DNA of 38,950 nt, from positions 1-38,950 of the forward strand of contig JAFAZK010000316.1 in NCBI GenBank assembly GCA_019239825.1, written 5' to 3'. The notes below the pieces were generated by a model. The model ran no database searches, was not told the DNA's origin, and worked only from the letters and a program-made list of their open reading frames with translations. The stretch comes from Verrucomicrobiota bacterium. GTDB taxonomy: Bacteria > Verrucomicrobiota > Verrucomicrobiia > Chthoniobacterales > JAFAMB01. The translations under genes and the position numbers were made by a program. This document shows positions 1-8,094 of the stretch, piece after piece; positions within the stretch are counted from its first letter, which is position 1; each line of letters opens with the position of its first letter.

Positions 1-225
1 CTCGTCGAATTCGGGTCCGAAGATCTCTTCTCGGCGCTCAGTCCATAGGCGGTGCAGCGTCCAATCTTTAAAAGATCCCTTTTGGACCACGCTCTGTGCC
101 TCCTCTCGGTCAACCAGCTCCCAGGACTCACCGATTCGGCAGCCGTCCGGCAAACTGCGTCCGAAAGCGGAGCAGAGCGATTGACCACCCCACACCCGCT
201 CCTGATAAATCGGCTCAAACGTCAT
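1..225 (-). CDS. manA: Mannose-6-phosphate isomerase, N-terminal part (cut by window edge)
   Basis: Reading the minus strand from 225 to base 1 gives an open frame of 75 codons with no stop, so the gene runs off the left edge. The protein begins MTFEPIYQERVWGG and continues with FGRSLPDG, IGESWELVDRE and LWTERREEIFG. This is the start of the short, Bacillus-type phosphomannose isomerase, a zinc cupin enzyme of about 310 residues that interconverts mannose 6-phosphate and fructose 6-phosphate in the cytoplasm. About a quarter is visible; the zinc-binding residues lie outside. The start at 225 is chosen because GGAG sits six bases upstream; an in-frame ATG at 237 has no such site. It is divergent from ftsK. 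The family call is firm; the isomerase activity is inferred from family. Confidence 0.85.
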   Translation of the reverse strand, partial: MTFEPIYQERVWGGQSLCSAFGRSLPDGCRIGESWELVDREEAQSVVQKGSFKDWTLHRLWTERREEIFGPEFDE

Positions 226-306
226 GTAATGCTCCATCGGGGCAGATTTTACCCAAGATGCCGATGTAGTCGCGAGGAAATGTTTGACGAGTTCAATGCG
301 AGGGAC

Positions 307-563
307 CAGGAGTCAGAATTCAGGAGCCTGGAGGGGTGGGTTGCTGACGCTGTGGGAAAAAGATGACTTGCTTCAAGTAATCAGTAATCAGAGGCCAGTA
401 GTCAGTTCAGTAAGTACAACGGCAATCCTTACTTCCTCACCGATTACTGACACACTGATCACTCGTTACTTAAAAAAAAGGCGATGATTTTCGTGAATCT
501 CGCGCACGCCGTACCCTGCATCTCCCGGCTCCTGAATTCTGGCTCGTCTTCTTGAACTCCTGG
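307..563. repeat. Nested heptamer inverted repeat
   Basis: The space between manA and ftsK is filled by seven-base units in two nested inverted pairs. The outer arms (about 307-335 and 521-563) share a perfect 15-base inverted match, CAGAATTCAGGAGCC at 314-328 against its complement at 527-541, and continue with related units such as CAGGAGT. The inner arms (about 375-416 and 437-472) are made of AGTAATC-type units, reversed on the right side. No credible reading frame covers the stretch. The right outer arm overlaps the upstream TTG sometimes proposed as the ftsK start, which argues for the later ATG. Confidence 0.75.
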
Positions 564-600
564 ATTGAAAGCGCCGTCGAAGGAACTAAGATGTCCCAAA

Positions 601-2982
601 ATGCCCAGATCCCGCCGGCAAAATCCATGGAATGAAGTAATCGGGCTAGTGGCTCTCGGGATCGGAACCGTTGTCTTCTTGGCACTGATTTCGTACAACC
701 CGGGCGACGTCCCCTCCTGGGTTTGGTTCAGCTACAAGAGCCCACCTAATAATCCAACCCAGAACTTTATCGGTCCGACCGGAGCCATTGTGGCTGGATT
801 TCTGTATCTTACGCTCGGCGCGGCGGCATACCTGGTCACGTCTCTGTTTCTTGGATTTGGAGTTGCCAAGCTTTTCCTGCCCGGATTTCGCATTTTTAGA
901 AGGTTGCCCTGGGCGTTGCTCTTTGTGGTGAGTGGCGCTGCGCTCACCCAACTTCAGCCGTGGTTTCTACGAAGTTGGGAACAGCAGTTCAAATTGCTAG
1001 GACCCGGGGGTATGCTCGGTTATTGGGTGGGGGCGGGGCTCTTGCAGAACGCCCTCGGTAAGATCGGCTCGATCGTCGCTCTAATCTGTATCTATCTAGT
1101 GAGCTTAGTATGGCTTACCGGAATCCGTCCGGTGGCGTTCGTGAAACAGATTTTCTCGGGAATGCGGTCGTTAGCTCGGCAGGCAGCAACCGACCGGGAG
1201 CAAAAGCGATTGGCTGCCGCGAACGAACGCGAGCGCCTGGAATTGGATCAGAGGAAGATCGAGCGGGAGATCAAGAAACAGGAACGCGAGCTCAAGAAGA
1301 AGGGCGTTTCGATACCGGAAGAGCCAGCAGTTCCACGCCCTGAGCCGAAAGTATTCGACACGGTCGCGGCGCCCTCCCCGCTGAAGAAGCCAAGTCGTCC
1401 AGCTCCGCCGCCCAAGCCTACAGAGGAGGTCTACGAGCTGCCCGGGGTCGATCTTTTCGACCCGGTTGAAGCGGAAAGCCGAAAAGCGAGCGACCCGGCG
1501 GAATTGAAGGAGATCCAAGCGGTCCTGGTTGATACCCTCAAACAGTTCAATATTGATGTCGCCCCGGGGGACATCACTCGAGGCCCCACGATTACCCGTT
1601 ACGAGGTTTATCCTGCCCGGGGGGTGCGCGTGGACAGAATAACCAGTTTGGAACGTGATCTGGCCAGGGCAACTCGGGCTGAACGGATTAACATCCTTGC
1701 GCCTATCCCCGGCAAAGACACGGTGGGAATCGAGATCGCAAATACGAAAAAGGTCAAAGTAGCTCTCCGAGAAATTGTGGAGTCACCGGATTGGGCGCAG
1801 ACCAAAATGAAGATTCCTATCGTGCTCGGCAAGGATGTGTATGGGAAAATCATTTTGGGCGATCTCGCGCAAATGCCGCACTGTCTGGTGGCGGGGACAA
1901 CGGGCAGCGGTAAGAGCGTTTGTATCAATGCGGTTATTGCCAGTATTTTGCTCCGCTTTTCCCCAGCTGATCTTCAATTCGTGATGATCGATCCCAAGGT
2001 GGTGGAGATGCAGATGTACAACTCGCTGCCCCACTTAAAGATTCCCGTTGTCACCGACTCGAAGAAAGTTCTCTTGGCGCTACGTTGGGTTGTTTCCGAG
2101 ATGGAAAAGCGGTACCGGATTTTTGCGCAGGTCGGGGTGCGAAATGTTTCCGGGTTCAACGCTAGACCGAAACCCAAAAGTCAGAAGCAGCTGGATTTAG
2201 AAGCTGAAGCTGGTCGAGATAGTCAGACGCGGCCGAATCTCCCCGATGGTACCCGGAATGTCCGTGACGAAGAGATCATTCCCGAGAAGTTGCCCTACAT
2301 CGTCGTCATCATTGACGAACTAGCCGATCTCATGCAAACAGCGCCGGCTGATGTGGAGAGCGCCATTGCCAGAATTACCCAAATGGCTCGTGCGGCCGGG
2401 ATCCATATGATCGTGGCAACCCAGACGCCCCGAGCGGACGTTATCACCGGCGTTATTAAAGCAAACATCCCGACTCGGATCGCATTTCAAGTGGCATCTA
2501 GTCTGGATAGCCGAGTTATTCTCGACGAAAATGGGGCGGAACGGTTACTTGGACAAGGAGACATGTTTTATCGGCCTCCAGGAACCTCGCGGTTGGTTCG
2601 ATCTCAGGGAGTGCTGGTAACTGATGAAGAGATTCATCGGTTAGTTAGTTTCGTCTCGGCTCAGGCTGAACCGTCGTTCGATGCGGACGTGCAAACGCAG
2701 TTAGAGTCGAGTGCCTCGCCTGATGAGGATGTTACCGAGGAGGACGAAGAGCTGGTCAAACGTTGTCTGGAAATTATCCGCCAAGAAAAAAAGGCCTCTA
2801 CCTCTATGCTACAGCGGCGTTTACGCCTCGGATATACCCGAGCCGCCAGGGTAGTTGACATTCTTGAACGCAGAGGCATTTTGGGCCCTGGCGAAGGAGC
2901 TAAACCAAGGGAAATCCTGGTTCCTCTCGACGCTCTGGTTGGCGAATCCGGCATGGATAGCGGCCATCTCTTCGGGGGCTAA
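601..2982 (+). CDS. ftsK: DNA translocase FtsK
   Basis: FtsK is the membrane-anchored hexameric motor that pumps chromosomal DNA through the closing septum and helps resolve dimers. The 793-residue protein has about four membrane segments in its first 180 residues, a charged and proline-rich linker (about 200-290), and a RecA-like motor with Walker A GTTGSGKS at 432-439 and Walker B IVVIIDEL around 567-574. It ends in a winged-helix gamma domain (about 720-790, with RLRLGYTRAARVVDILERRG), which in the family reads polar KOPS sequences. The ATG at 601 is preferred over an in-frame TTG at 565 because that TTG lies inside the upstream repeat and adds residues unlike the family. The RodZ-like gene follows after 32 bases. 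Length is typical of short-linker FtsK/SpoIIIE proteins. Confidence 0.95.
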   Translation: MPRSRRQNPWNEVIGLVALGIGTVVFLALISYNPGDVPSWVWFSYKSPPNNPTQNFIGPTGAIVAGFLYLTLGAAAYLVTSLFLGFGVAKLFLPGFRIFRRLPWALLFVVSGAALTQLQPWFLRSWEQQFKLLGPGGMLGYWVGAGLLQNALGKIGSIVALICIYLVSLVWLTGIRPVAFVKQIFSGMRSLARQAATDREQKRLAAANERERLELDQRKIEREIKKQERELKKKGVSIPEEPAVPRPEPKVFDTVAAPSPLKKPSRPAPPPKPTEEVYELPGVDLFDPVEAESRKASDPAELKEIQAVLVDTLKQFNIDVAPGDITRGPTITRYEVYPARGVRVDRITSLERDLARATRAERINILAPIPGKDTVGIEIANTKKVKVALREIVESPDWAQTKMKIPIVLGKDVYGKIILGDLAQMPHCLVAGTTGSGKSVCINAVIASILLRFSPADLQFVMIDPKVVEMQMYNSLPHLKIPVVTDSKKVLLALRWVVSEMEKRYRIFAQVGVRNVSGFNARPKPKSQKQLDLEAEAGRDSQTRPNLPDGTRNVRDEEIIPEKLPYIVVIIDELADLMQTAPADVESAIARITQMARAAGIHMIVATQTPRADVITGVIKANIPTRIAFQVASSLDSRVILDENGAERLLGQGDMFYRPPGTSRLVRSQGVLVTDEEIHRLVSFVSAQAEPSFDADVQTQLESSASPDEDVTEEDEELVKRCLEIIRQEKKASTSMLQRRLRLGYTRAARVVDILERRGILGPGEGAKPREILVPLDALVGESGMDSGHLFGG

Positions 2983-3014
2983 TACTTGTTCTATCGGTCA
3001 AATTTGTTTTTCGG

Positions 3015-3998
3015 ATGGTTGAGACAGTTGGCAGACGGCTGCAGAAGGCGAGACAGGAAAGGAAGTTGACGATCGATGAGGTCGCGACGGCTACGAAGAT
3101 AAGGCCGGAGCGAATCGTCGATCTGGAGGCGGATGACCTCACTCATTTTCCTAGCTTGGTCTATGCCCGTAGTTTTCTGGTAAAATATGCTCGGTTTCTT
3201 GGCCTGGATATTCAGGACGACTTAGAAAACTTCCAGGTAAACCGGGCTGTCGTGTTCGGTGAGTTTAAATATCTGACGGCGGCGCCGCCGCCTAAATTCA
3301 AGCCGGAACCGCGATTTAACCAACCAAAGAAAAGCTTGGCGCCGCCCTTAATACTCGCGGTTATCGCAGTTGTAATTCTGATCGGCGTGCCCCTGATTGC
3401 TTTCTTCGCGGTTAACCTCTCCCGGCTGGGTCCCGGAGATGAAGAACAAAATAAGACGGTAGAGACGACACCGGCACCGCGAGTGCAACGGTCTGCCACG
3501 CCTTTAACAGAAAAATCGCCTTTGGCGGCCACGACACCCGAACTTCTCAGACAGCCGCCAGCTTCACCGACCGCTCAGGGTCCGGCTCAAGTTTCCACCA
3601 ACGTGCAGGCGCCCACAGTGACATCGCCCACTCCGGAGGCGACAGTAGAGGTAAGGCGCGCTCTGCCGGTCACCGCCGCGGACAAAGAATCTACTAACGC
3701 TTCGCCTTCAGCGTCCGCTGCTCCTTCGGCGTCTGCATCAGTTGAGGCATCGACGTCTCCAAGCGCGTCGCCTTCTCAAAAACTGGAAATAAAGGTAAAA
3801 GAACGGACTTGGCTTCGTGTTACCAAAGACCGGGAGAATTCCGAGCCGGTCTTCAATGATTTCATTGGGCCGAACAGTCCCGCTATCGTTATCCAAGGCA
3901 AAAGGTTCTGGCTTAAGGCCCTCGACAAGAGTGCGTTGGAACTGCGCAAGAATGGCCAGGCAGTAAACGGTCAGGATGGTGATATTGTAATCGAGTGA
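3015..3998 (+). CDS. RodZ-like helix-turn-helix membrane protein (HTH_25 / DUF4115)
   Basis: The 327-residue protein has an N-terminal Cro/RodZ-type helix-turn-helix (about 5-65, VGRRLQKARQERKLTIDEVA), a basic and proline-rich stretch, one membrane segment (about 109-134), a long Pro/Ser/Thr/Ala-rich linker (about 145-255), and a C-terminal beta-rich domain containing TWLRVTKD and FWLKALDKSALELRKNG, as in DUF4115. RodZ proteins of this layout link the MreB cytoskeleton to the cell envelope. The linker is unusually low in complexity, with Ser-Ala-Ser-Pro repeats, and probably spans periplasm. No mreB is present here, so the cell-shape role is inferred from family. Its stop overlaps the possible GTG start of rimO, suggesting translational coupling. 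Confidence 0.8.
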   Translation: MVETVGRRLQKARQERKLTIDEVATATKIRPERIVDLEADDLTHFPSLVYARSFLVKYARFLGLDIQDDLENFQVNRAVVFGEFKYLTAAPPPKFKPEPRFNQPKKSLAPPLILAVIAVVILIGVPLIAFFAVNLSRLGPGDEEQNKTVETTPAPRVQRSATPLTEKSPLAATTPELLRQPPASPTAQGPAQVSTNVQAPTVTSPTPEATVEVRRALPVTAADKESTNASPSASAAPSASASVEASTSPSASPSQKLEIKVKERTWLRVTKDRENSEPVFNDFIGPNSPAIVIQGKRFWLKALDKSALELRKNGQAVNGQDGDIVIE

Positions 3999-4006
3999 GT
4001 AGTGTT

Positions 4007-5434
4007 ATGACCGTTGACAGTCAGGTAAGAGACGAACTATCTGCAGACCTTGCTACCAAGCCAACGCCGATCCGGGTTGGAATGATCAGTCTTGGCTGCG
4101 CCAAGAACCTGGTCGACGCCGAGATCATGTTGGGAGGTGTCCGGGCGAAAGGGATGGAAATTACCCGCACTGCTGAGGACGCCGATGTCATGATCGTTAA
4201 CACGTGCGGCTTTATCGATGCGGCCAAGGAAGAATCGATCCAAGCAATATTGAGCGCGCATGAACAGCGCCTCTCTCGTAAAGGCGGACGCCAGAGGCTG
4301 GTGGTGAGCGGATGTTTATCTCAACGCTTTGCCAATGAGTTGGCCGCCGAGATTCCTGAGGTCGATGCCTTTATCGGCCTGGACCAGGTCGCCGAGGCTG
4401 GAGACATTATCGAACGATTATTGCGGACGGAAACGGGTTCACCGCCCGTCAATCTGGTGGGCGGGCGATCCAGGTTCATCCCTGATTTTGATACCCCTCG
4501 ATTCCAACTGACTCCCTCGCACTTTGCTTATGTGAAGATTGCGGAAGGCTGTAATCATCCGTGCAGCTTCTGTGTGATTCCCCAAATGCGCGGCCGGCAC
4601 CGGAGCAGGAGCATTGAGTCAATTGAAGAAGAGGTGAGAAGGTTGGTTGGTGCCGGCGTGAAAGAAATCAACCTGATCAGCCAGGACACCACCTATTACG
4701 GAATGGATTTGTGGGCGGCCAAGGCAGGTCCGCGTCAGCCGGTAGACTCGGGTCGCGGACCAACATTGACGAGATTGCTCGATCGTCTGGCTACGATCGA
4801 TGGCCAGTTTTGGATCCGGCTTCTATACACGCATCCAGCGCACTGGAGCCGCGAGCTCATGGATGCGGTCGCAGCGAATCCGAAGGTGGCGAAGTATATA
4901 GACATCCCACTGCAGCATATCGATGAAGAGGTTTTGCAGGTAATGCGGCGCGAGACGTCCCGCCAACATATTGAGGATCTGTTAGCCGAGATGAGGGACC
5001 GAATTCCTGGCGTTTTCCTTCGGACTACGTTCATCGTTGGTTTCCCCGGGGAGACTGACGAGCAGTTTAAGGTTCTGCTCGACTTCATCGAACGGACACG
5101 ATTTGAGCGCTTGGGTGTCTTTCAATACTCCCAAGAGGACGGATCGCGGGCTGGCAAACTAGCGAATCAGATTAGCAAGCCTGTGAAACAGAAGCGGTAT
5201 CGAACGGCAATGGCACTTCAGCAACGGATCGCTGCTCAGTGGGCTACGTCACAGATAGGGTTAACTCGACAAGTTTTAGTAGAACAACCGCTCATCGGTA
5301 GAACCGAGGGTGACGCCCCGGAGGTTGATCCTCGGGTGCTGTTGGACAAACCGTCGCCCGTCGGCCGGTTTGCTACTGTTAAGATTACCGGGACTCAGGT
5401 ATACGATCTGCGAGGAACCGTATCGGAAGAGTGA
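4007..5434 (+). CDS. rimO: Ribosomal protein S12 methylthiotransferase RimO
   Basis: RimO adds a methylthio group to the beta carbon of a conserved aspartate of ribosomal protein S12, using SAM and two 4Fe-4S clusters. The N-terminal UPF0004 domain carries the three cluster cysteines (C31 in LGCAKNLVD, C67 in NTCGF, C103 in SGCLSQR). The radical-SAM domain has CNHPCSFC at 182-189 followed by IPQMRGRHRSR, and a C-terminal TRAM-like domain occupies roughly the last 70 residues. LGCAKNLVD distinguishes RimO from the tRNA enzyme MiaB. The ATG at 4007 is chosen; a GTG at 3995 overlapping the previous stop would add four residues. The downstream gene overlaps its stop, so the genes are probably co-translated. 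Length (475 residues) is normal. Confidence 0.95.
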   Translation: MTVDSQVRDELSADLATKPTPIRVGMISLGCAKNLVDAEIMLGGVRAKGMEITRTAEDADVMIVNTCGFIDAAKEESIQAILSAHEQRLSRKGGRQRLVVSGCLSQRFANELAAEIPEVDAFIGLDQVAEAGDIIERLLRTETGSPPVNLVGGRSRFIPDFDTPRFQLTPSHFAYVKIAEGCNHPCSFCVIPQMRGRHRSRSIESIEEEVRRLVGAGVKEINLISQDTTYYGMDLWAAKAGPRQPVDSGRGPTLTRLLDRLATIDGQFWIRLLYTHPAHWSRELMDAVAANPKVAKYIDIPLQHIDEEVLQVMRRETSRQHIEDLLAEMRDRIPGVFLRTTFIVGFPGETDEQFKVLLDFIERTRFERLGVFQYSQEDGSRAGKLANQISKPVKQKRYRTAMALQQRIAAQWATSQIGLTRQVLVEQPLIGRTEGDAPEVDPRVLLDKPSPVGRFATVKITGTQVYDLRGTVSEE

Positions 5435-6609
5435 CAAAGATACCTTTTTTTGATCTGCATAGGCAGTTTGAGGCGCTCCGAACGGAGATTCTTAACGACT
5501 TGGCGCAGGTCTGTGAGTCGCAGACTTTTATCCTCGGACCAAAAGTAGCGGAACTTGAAGAGCAGGTAGCTTCCTTCAGCGGAGCGAAATTCGGAATCGG
5601 AACATCCTCAGGGACCGACGCGCAGTTGCTCCTTCTAATGGCGCTGGGGATCGGACCGGGCGATGCCGTTATTACCACGCCGTTTACCTTCTTTGCCACG
5701 GCCAGTACGGTCGTTCGAGTTGGCGCTAAGCCGCTTTTTGTCGATATCGACCCGGAAACACTCAACTTTTCAGTGGCGAAGCTTGAAGAATTCCTGACGA
5801 CGGAATGTGTTGCTGACGAATCCGGGGTAAGAACCCGCGATGGCCTCAATGTGCGCGCCGTAATACCGGTTCATCTATTCGGGCTGTGCAGCGATCTGGC
5901 TGGACTTCGCTGGCTTTGCGACCAGTGGAAGCTGATCCTGATAGAGGATGCGGCTCAGGCGTTGGGAGCGTTGTTCCCGGATGGGGACCGGCAGGTAAAA
6001 GCAGGGAGTGTCGGTGCTGCGGGTTTCTTTAGTTTCTATCCGACAAAGAATCTCGGTGCGTTCGGAGACGCGGGCCTGGTAGTGACAAGCGACCCTGATT
6101 TGGCAAAAAAGCTACAGGTCATGAGAAATCATGGGATGGACCCCAAATATTATCATGAGGTGGTTGGCGGAAATTTTCGCATGGACGCGTTGCAAGCTGC
6201 CGTCTTATTGCGTAAGTTCGGGCATCTCGAAAGTTGGTCGAAAAGAAGATGGTCTATCGCTCAGCGATACCAAAGCGGATTGAAGGAGCTAGCAATTGGG
6301 CTGCCGGTGGAACCGTACCACAAAACGTGTGGCTGGCGGGGGCATATCTATCATCAATTCGTGATCCGGACATCGCGGCGCGACCAGCTAAGAACGGCAT
6401 TGAATGAGCAAGGTATTGGAACTGAGATCTACTATCCTCTTCCGCTGCACGAGCAGCCATGTTTCCAAAACCTTGGCTATGCAACTGGCGATTTTCCGGT
6501 CGCCGAACAGACCGCTAAGGAGTGTGTAGCCTTGCCGATTTTCCCGGAACTGACCGACGACGAGCAGGCCTTAGTGATCCTTAGGGTTCAGGAGTTTTTT
6601 GCAAGCTAA
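5431..6609 (+). CDS. DegT/DnrJ/EryC1/StrS family PLP aminotransferase
   Basis: The 392-residue protein is a fold-type I PLP enzyme of the sugar aminotransferase family: FFDLHRQFEALR start, SGTDAQLLLLMALGIGPGDAVITTPFTFFATA, the cofactor aspartate in LIEDAAQALGA, and the Schiff-base lysine K206 in FYPTKNLGAFGDAG. Relatives transfer an amino group from glutamate to keto-sugar nucleotides during lipopolysaccharide, O-antigen or glycan synthesis. The start is a GTG overlapping the rimO stop. No other sugar-nucleotide genes are nearby, so the substrate cannot be named. It sits between rimO and hflX in a tight series, which suggests co-expression but not shared function. Family call firm; substrate unknown. 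Confidence 0.9.
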   Translation: MTKIPFFDLHRQFEALRTEILNDLAQVCESQTFILGPKVAELEEQVASFSGAKFGIGTSSGTDAQLLLLMALGIGPGDAVITTPFTFFATASTVVRVGAKPLFVDIDPETLNFSVAKLEEFLTTECVADESGVRTRDGLNVRAVIPVHLFGLCSDLAGLRWLCDQWKLILIEDAAQALGALFPDGDRQVKAGSVGAAGFFSFYPTKNLGAFGDAGLVVTSDPDLAKKLQVMRNHGMDPKYYHEVVGGNFRMDALQAAVLLRKFGHLESWSKRRWSIAQRYQSGLKELAIGLPVEPYHKTCGWRGHIYHQFVIRTSRRDQLRTALNEQGIGTEIYYPLPLHEQPCFQNLGYATGDFPVAEQTAKECVALPIFPELTDDEQALVILRVQEFFAS

Positions 6610-6613
6610 TCGA

Positions 6614-7900
6614 ATGACAGACGCCAAAGTTAGAAGTAGCCGGATTGCCTATTTGGTTGGAGTCTATCGAGATCAACACGGTAAAGACGAAGCGAGTAGT
6701 CTTTTGGACGAGTTGAAGTTGCTCGTCCAGACCCTAGGAATAGCAGTTGTTCACCAGGAGCTGGTTAGGATCCAAGAAGCTAACGCTAGATACTTCGTTG
6801 GTTCCGGACGCGCCGAAGGAATCGTGGCCCATGTGCAGCAACTGGGTGCAGATTTGATTGTGTTCGATAACGATCTTACGCCGGCGCAGCAGCGAAATTG
6901 GGAGGCGCTTTCCAATTTGCCGGTGATCGATCGCCAAGAAATCATTCTAGATATTTTTGCCCAGCGCGCTCAGACGAAAGAAGCGCGGCTGCAAGTTGAG
7001 TTAGCGAGATTGGAATATTCGTTGCCTCGACTAACCAGGGCATGGGGACACTTGAGCCGCCAAGCTGGTGGTGTCGGCGGAAGAGGCGAAGGCGAGACTC
7101 AGCTCGAAACCGACCGCCGAATCGTTAGGCGGCATATCGATGCGGTCAAAGCTGATCTTGAATTGGTTCGCGCTCGGCGAGCCACGCAAAGAAAACAACG
7201 TGAGCGTCTCCCGCTTCCGCACGCCGCTATCGTTGGGTATACGAATGCGGGCAAGTCTTCACTGCTCCGCCGGCTCACCGGCGCCGAAGTGTTGGTGGCG
7301 GATAAGCTATTCTCGACCCTAGACCCAACGACTCGCAGGGTCGAGCTTGGTAATGGGCAGCCCCTTCTCTTGACCGATACAGTTGGTTTTGTCCGGAACT
7401 TGCCGCACCGGCTCATCGAGTCGTTCAAAGCAACTTTGGAAGAAGCCGCTCGAGCCGACTTCCTGGTTCATGTTCTCGATGCCAGCCATCCCCGGGTGTT
7501 CGACTTCTACGATACCACCAAGCGGGTCTTGGACGAATTAGGGGCAGATACTTTGAGGGCAATCACAGTCCTCAACAAGATCGACCGGCTAGAAGATCCA
7601 GCCGCCATCCATACACTGCGTTTGCATTTTCCAGATGCAGCTTTCGTTTCGGTCCGCACGGGAGCCGGGTTAGACGATCTTTTGGAACGGTTTGCTGAAA
7701 AACTGAGCGACCGATCGACCAAAGTACAACTCGCTTTGCCGTTGGATCGGACTGAGTTGTTATCGTTGCTGCATCGTACCGGACGAGTCCTAAGTCTTGA
7801 GTATGGGGAGCGCGTTGCATCCGTAGTGGCGCTCGTGTCACCCAAAGTTTTCGCCAGGGTACAACCTTTCTTGGTAAATCAGCAGGCTCAGGCGGTATAA
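6614..7900 (+). CDS. hflX: GTPase HflX
   Basis: HflX is a ribosome-associated GTPase that in other bacteria splits stalled or stressed 70S ribosomes. The 428-residue protein has the N-terminal HflX domain, the glycine-rich linker GGVGGRGEGETQLETDRR, and a G domain with G1 GYTNAGKS at 208-215, a G2 threonine in LDPTTRR, G3 DTVGF and G4 NKID. A shorter C-terminal domain follows. The ATG at 6614, five bases after the aminotransferase stop, is preferred to an in-frame TTG at 6599 that would overlap the upstream gene. It is the last gene of the plus-strand series and faces the TPR gene across 194 bases. Length is ordinary for the family. Confidence 0.94.
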   Translation: MTDAKVRSSRIAYLVGVYRDQHGKDEASSLLDELKLLVQTLGIAVVHQELVRIQEANARYFVGSGRAEGIVAHVQQLGADLIVFDNDLTPAQQRNWEALSNLPVIDRQEIILDIFAQRAQTKEARLQVELARLEYSLPRLTRAWGHLSRQAGGVGGRGEGETQLETDRRIVRRHIDAVKADLELVRARRATQRKQRERLPLPHAAIVGYTNAGKSSLLRRLTGAEVLVADKLFSTLDPTTRRVELGNGQPLLLTDTVGFVRNLPHRLIESFKATLEEAARADFLVHVLDASHPRVFDFYDTTKRVLDELGADTLRAITVLNKIDRLEDPAAIHTLRLHFPDAAFVSVRTGAGLDDLLERFAEKLSDRSTKVQLALPLDRTELLSLLHRTGRVLSLEYGERVASVVALVSPKVFARVQPFLVNQQAQAV

Positions 7901-8094
7901 GGGCTGTAAGGCCGCCTCAATCGTTGTCGCCTCGAAGGCGCGCGTCGGGCAGCGCGTGCGACCCGGCCACGAATAGGACCTCTGAATCCGTTGCCATAGG
8001 TCGTATAAGTCCTAGGTCCCATCAGTTCGCAGCGCTGCGGGCGGTCCCCACCCCTAACCGTTCACAGGACCCGCTTCCTCCCGACGACGATTAG
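7901..8094. other. Convergent intergenic region with short GGACC-type repeats
   Basis: This gap lies between two converging genes. It holds several short repeated or inverted motifs: AGGACC near 7975, a run of three GAC(C/T)TA-like units on the minus strand over about 7994-8020, CGCCTC/AAGGCG, and GCGGGCGGTCC with a loose partner GGACCCGC near 8067. No clean terminator with a T-run was found. It looks like decayed repeat material that may also end transcription of both genes. Confidence 0.35.

Noticed and set aside
52..366. Plus-strand open frame of 104 codons at the left edge
   Set aside because: It is antisense to the recognisable manA start for most of its length and then runs into the heptamer repeat; no family features.
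565..600. TTG start for ftsK
   Set aside because: The codons fall in or next to the heptamer repeat arm and encode residues unlike other FtsK N-termini.
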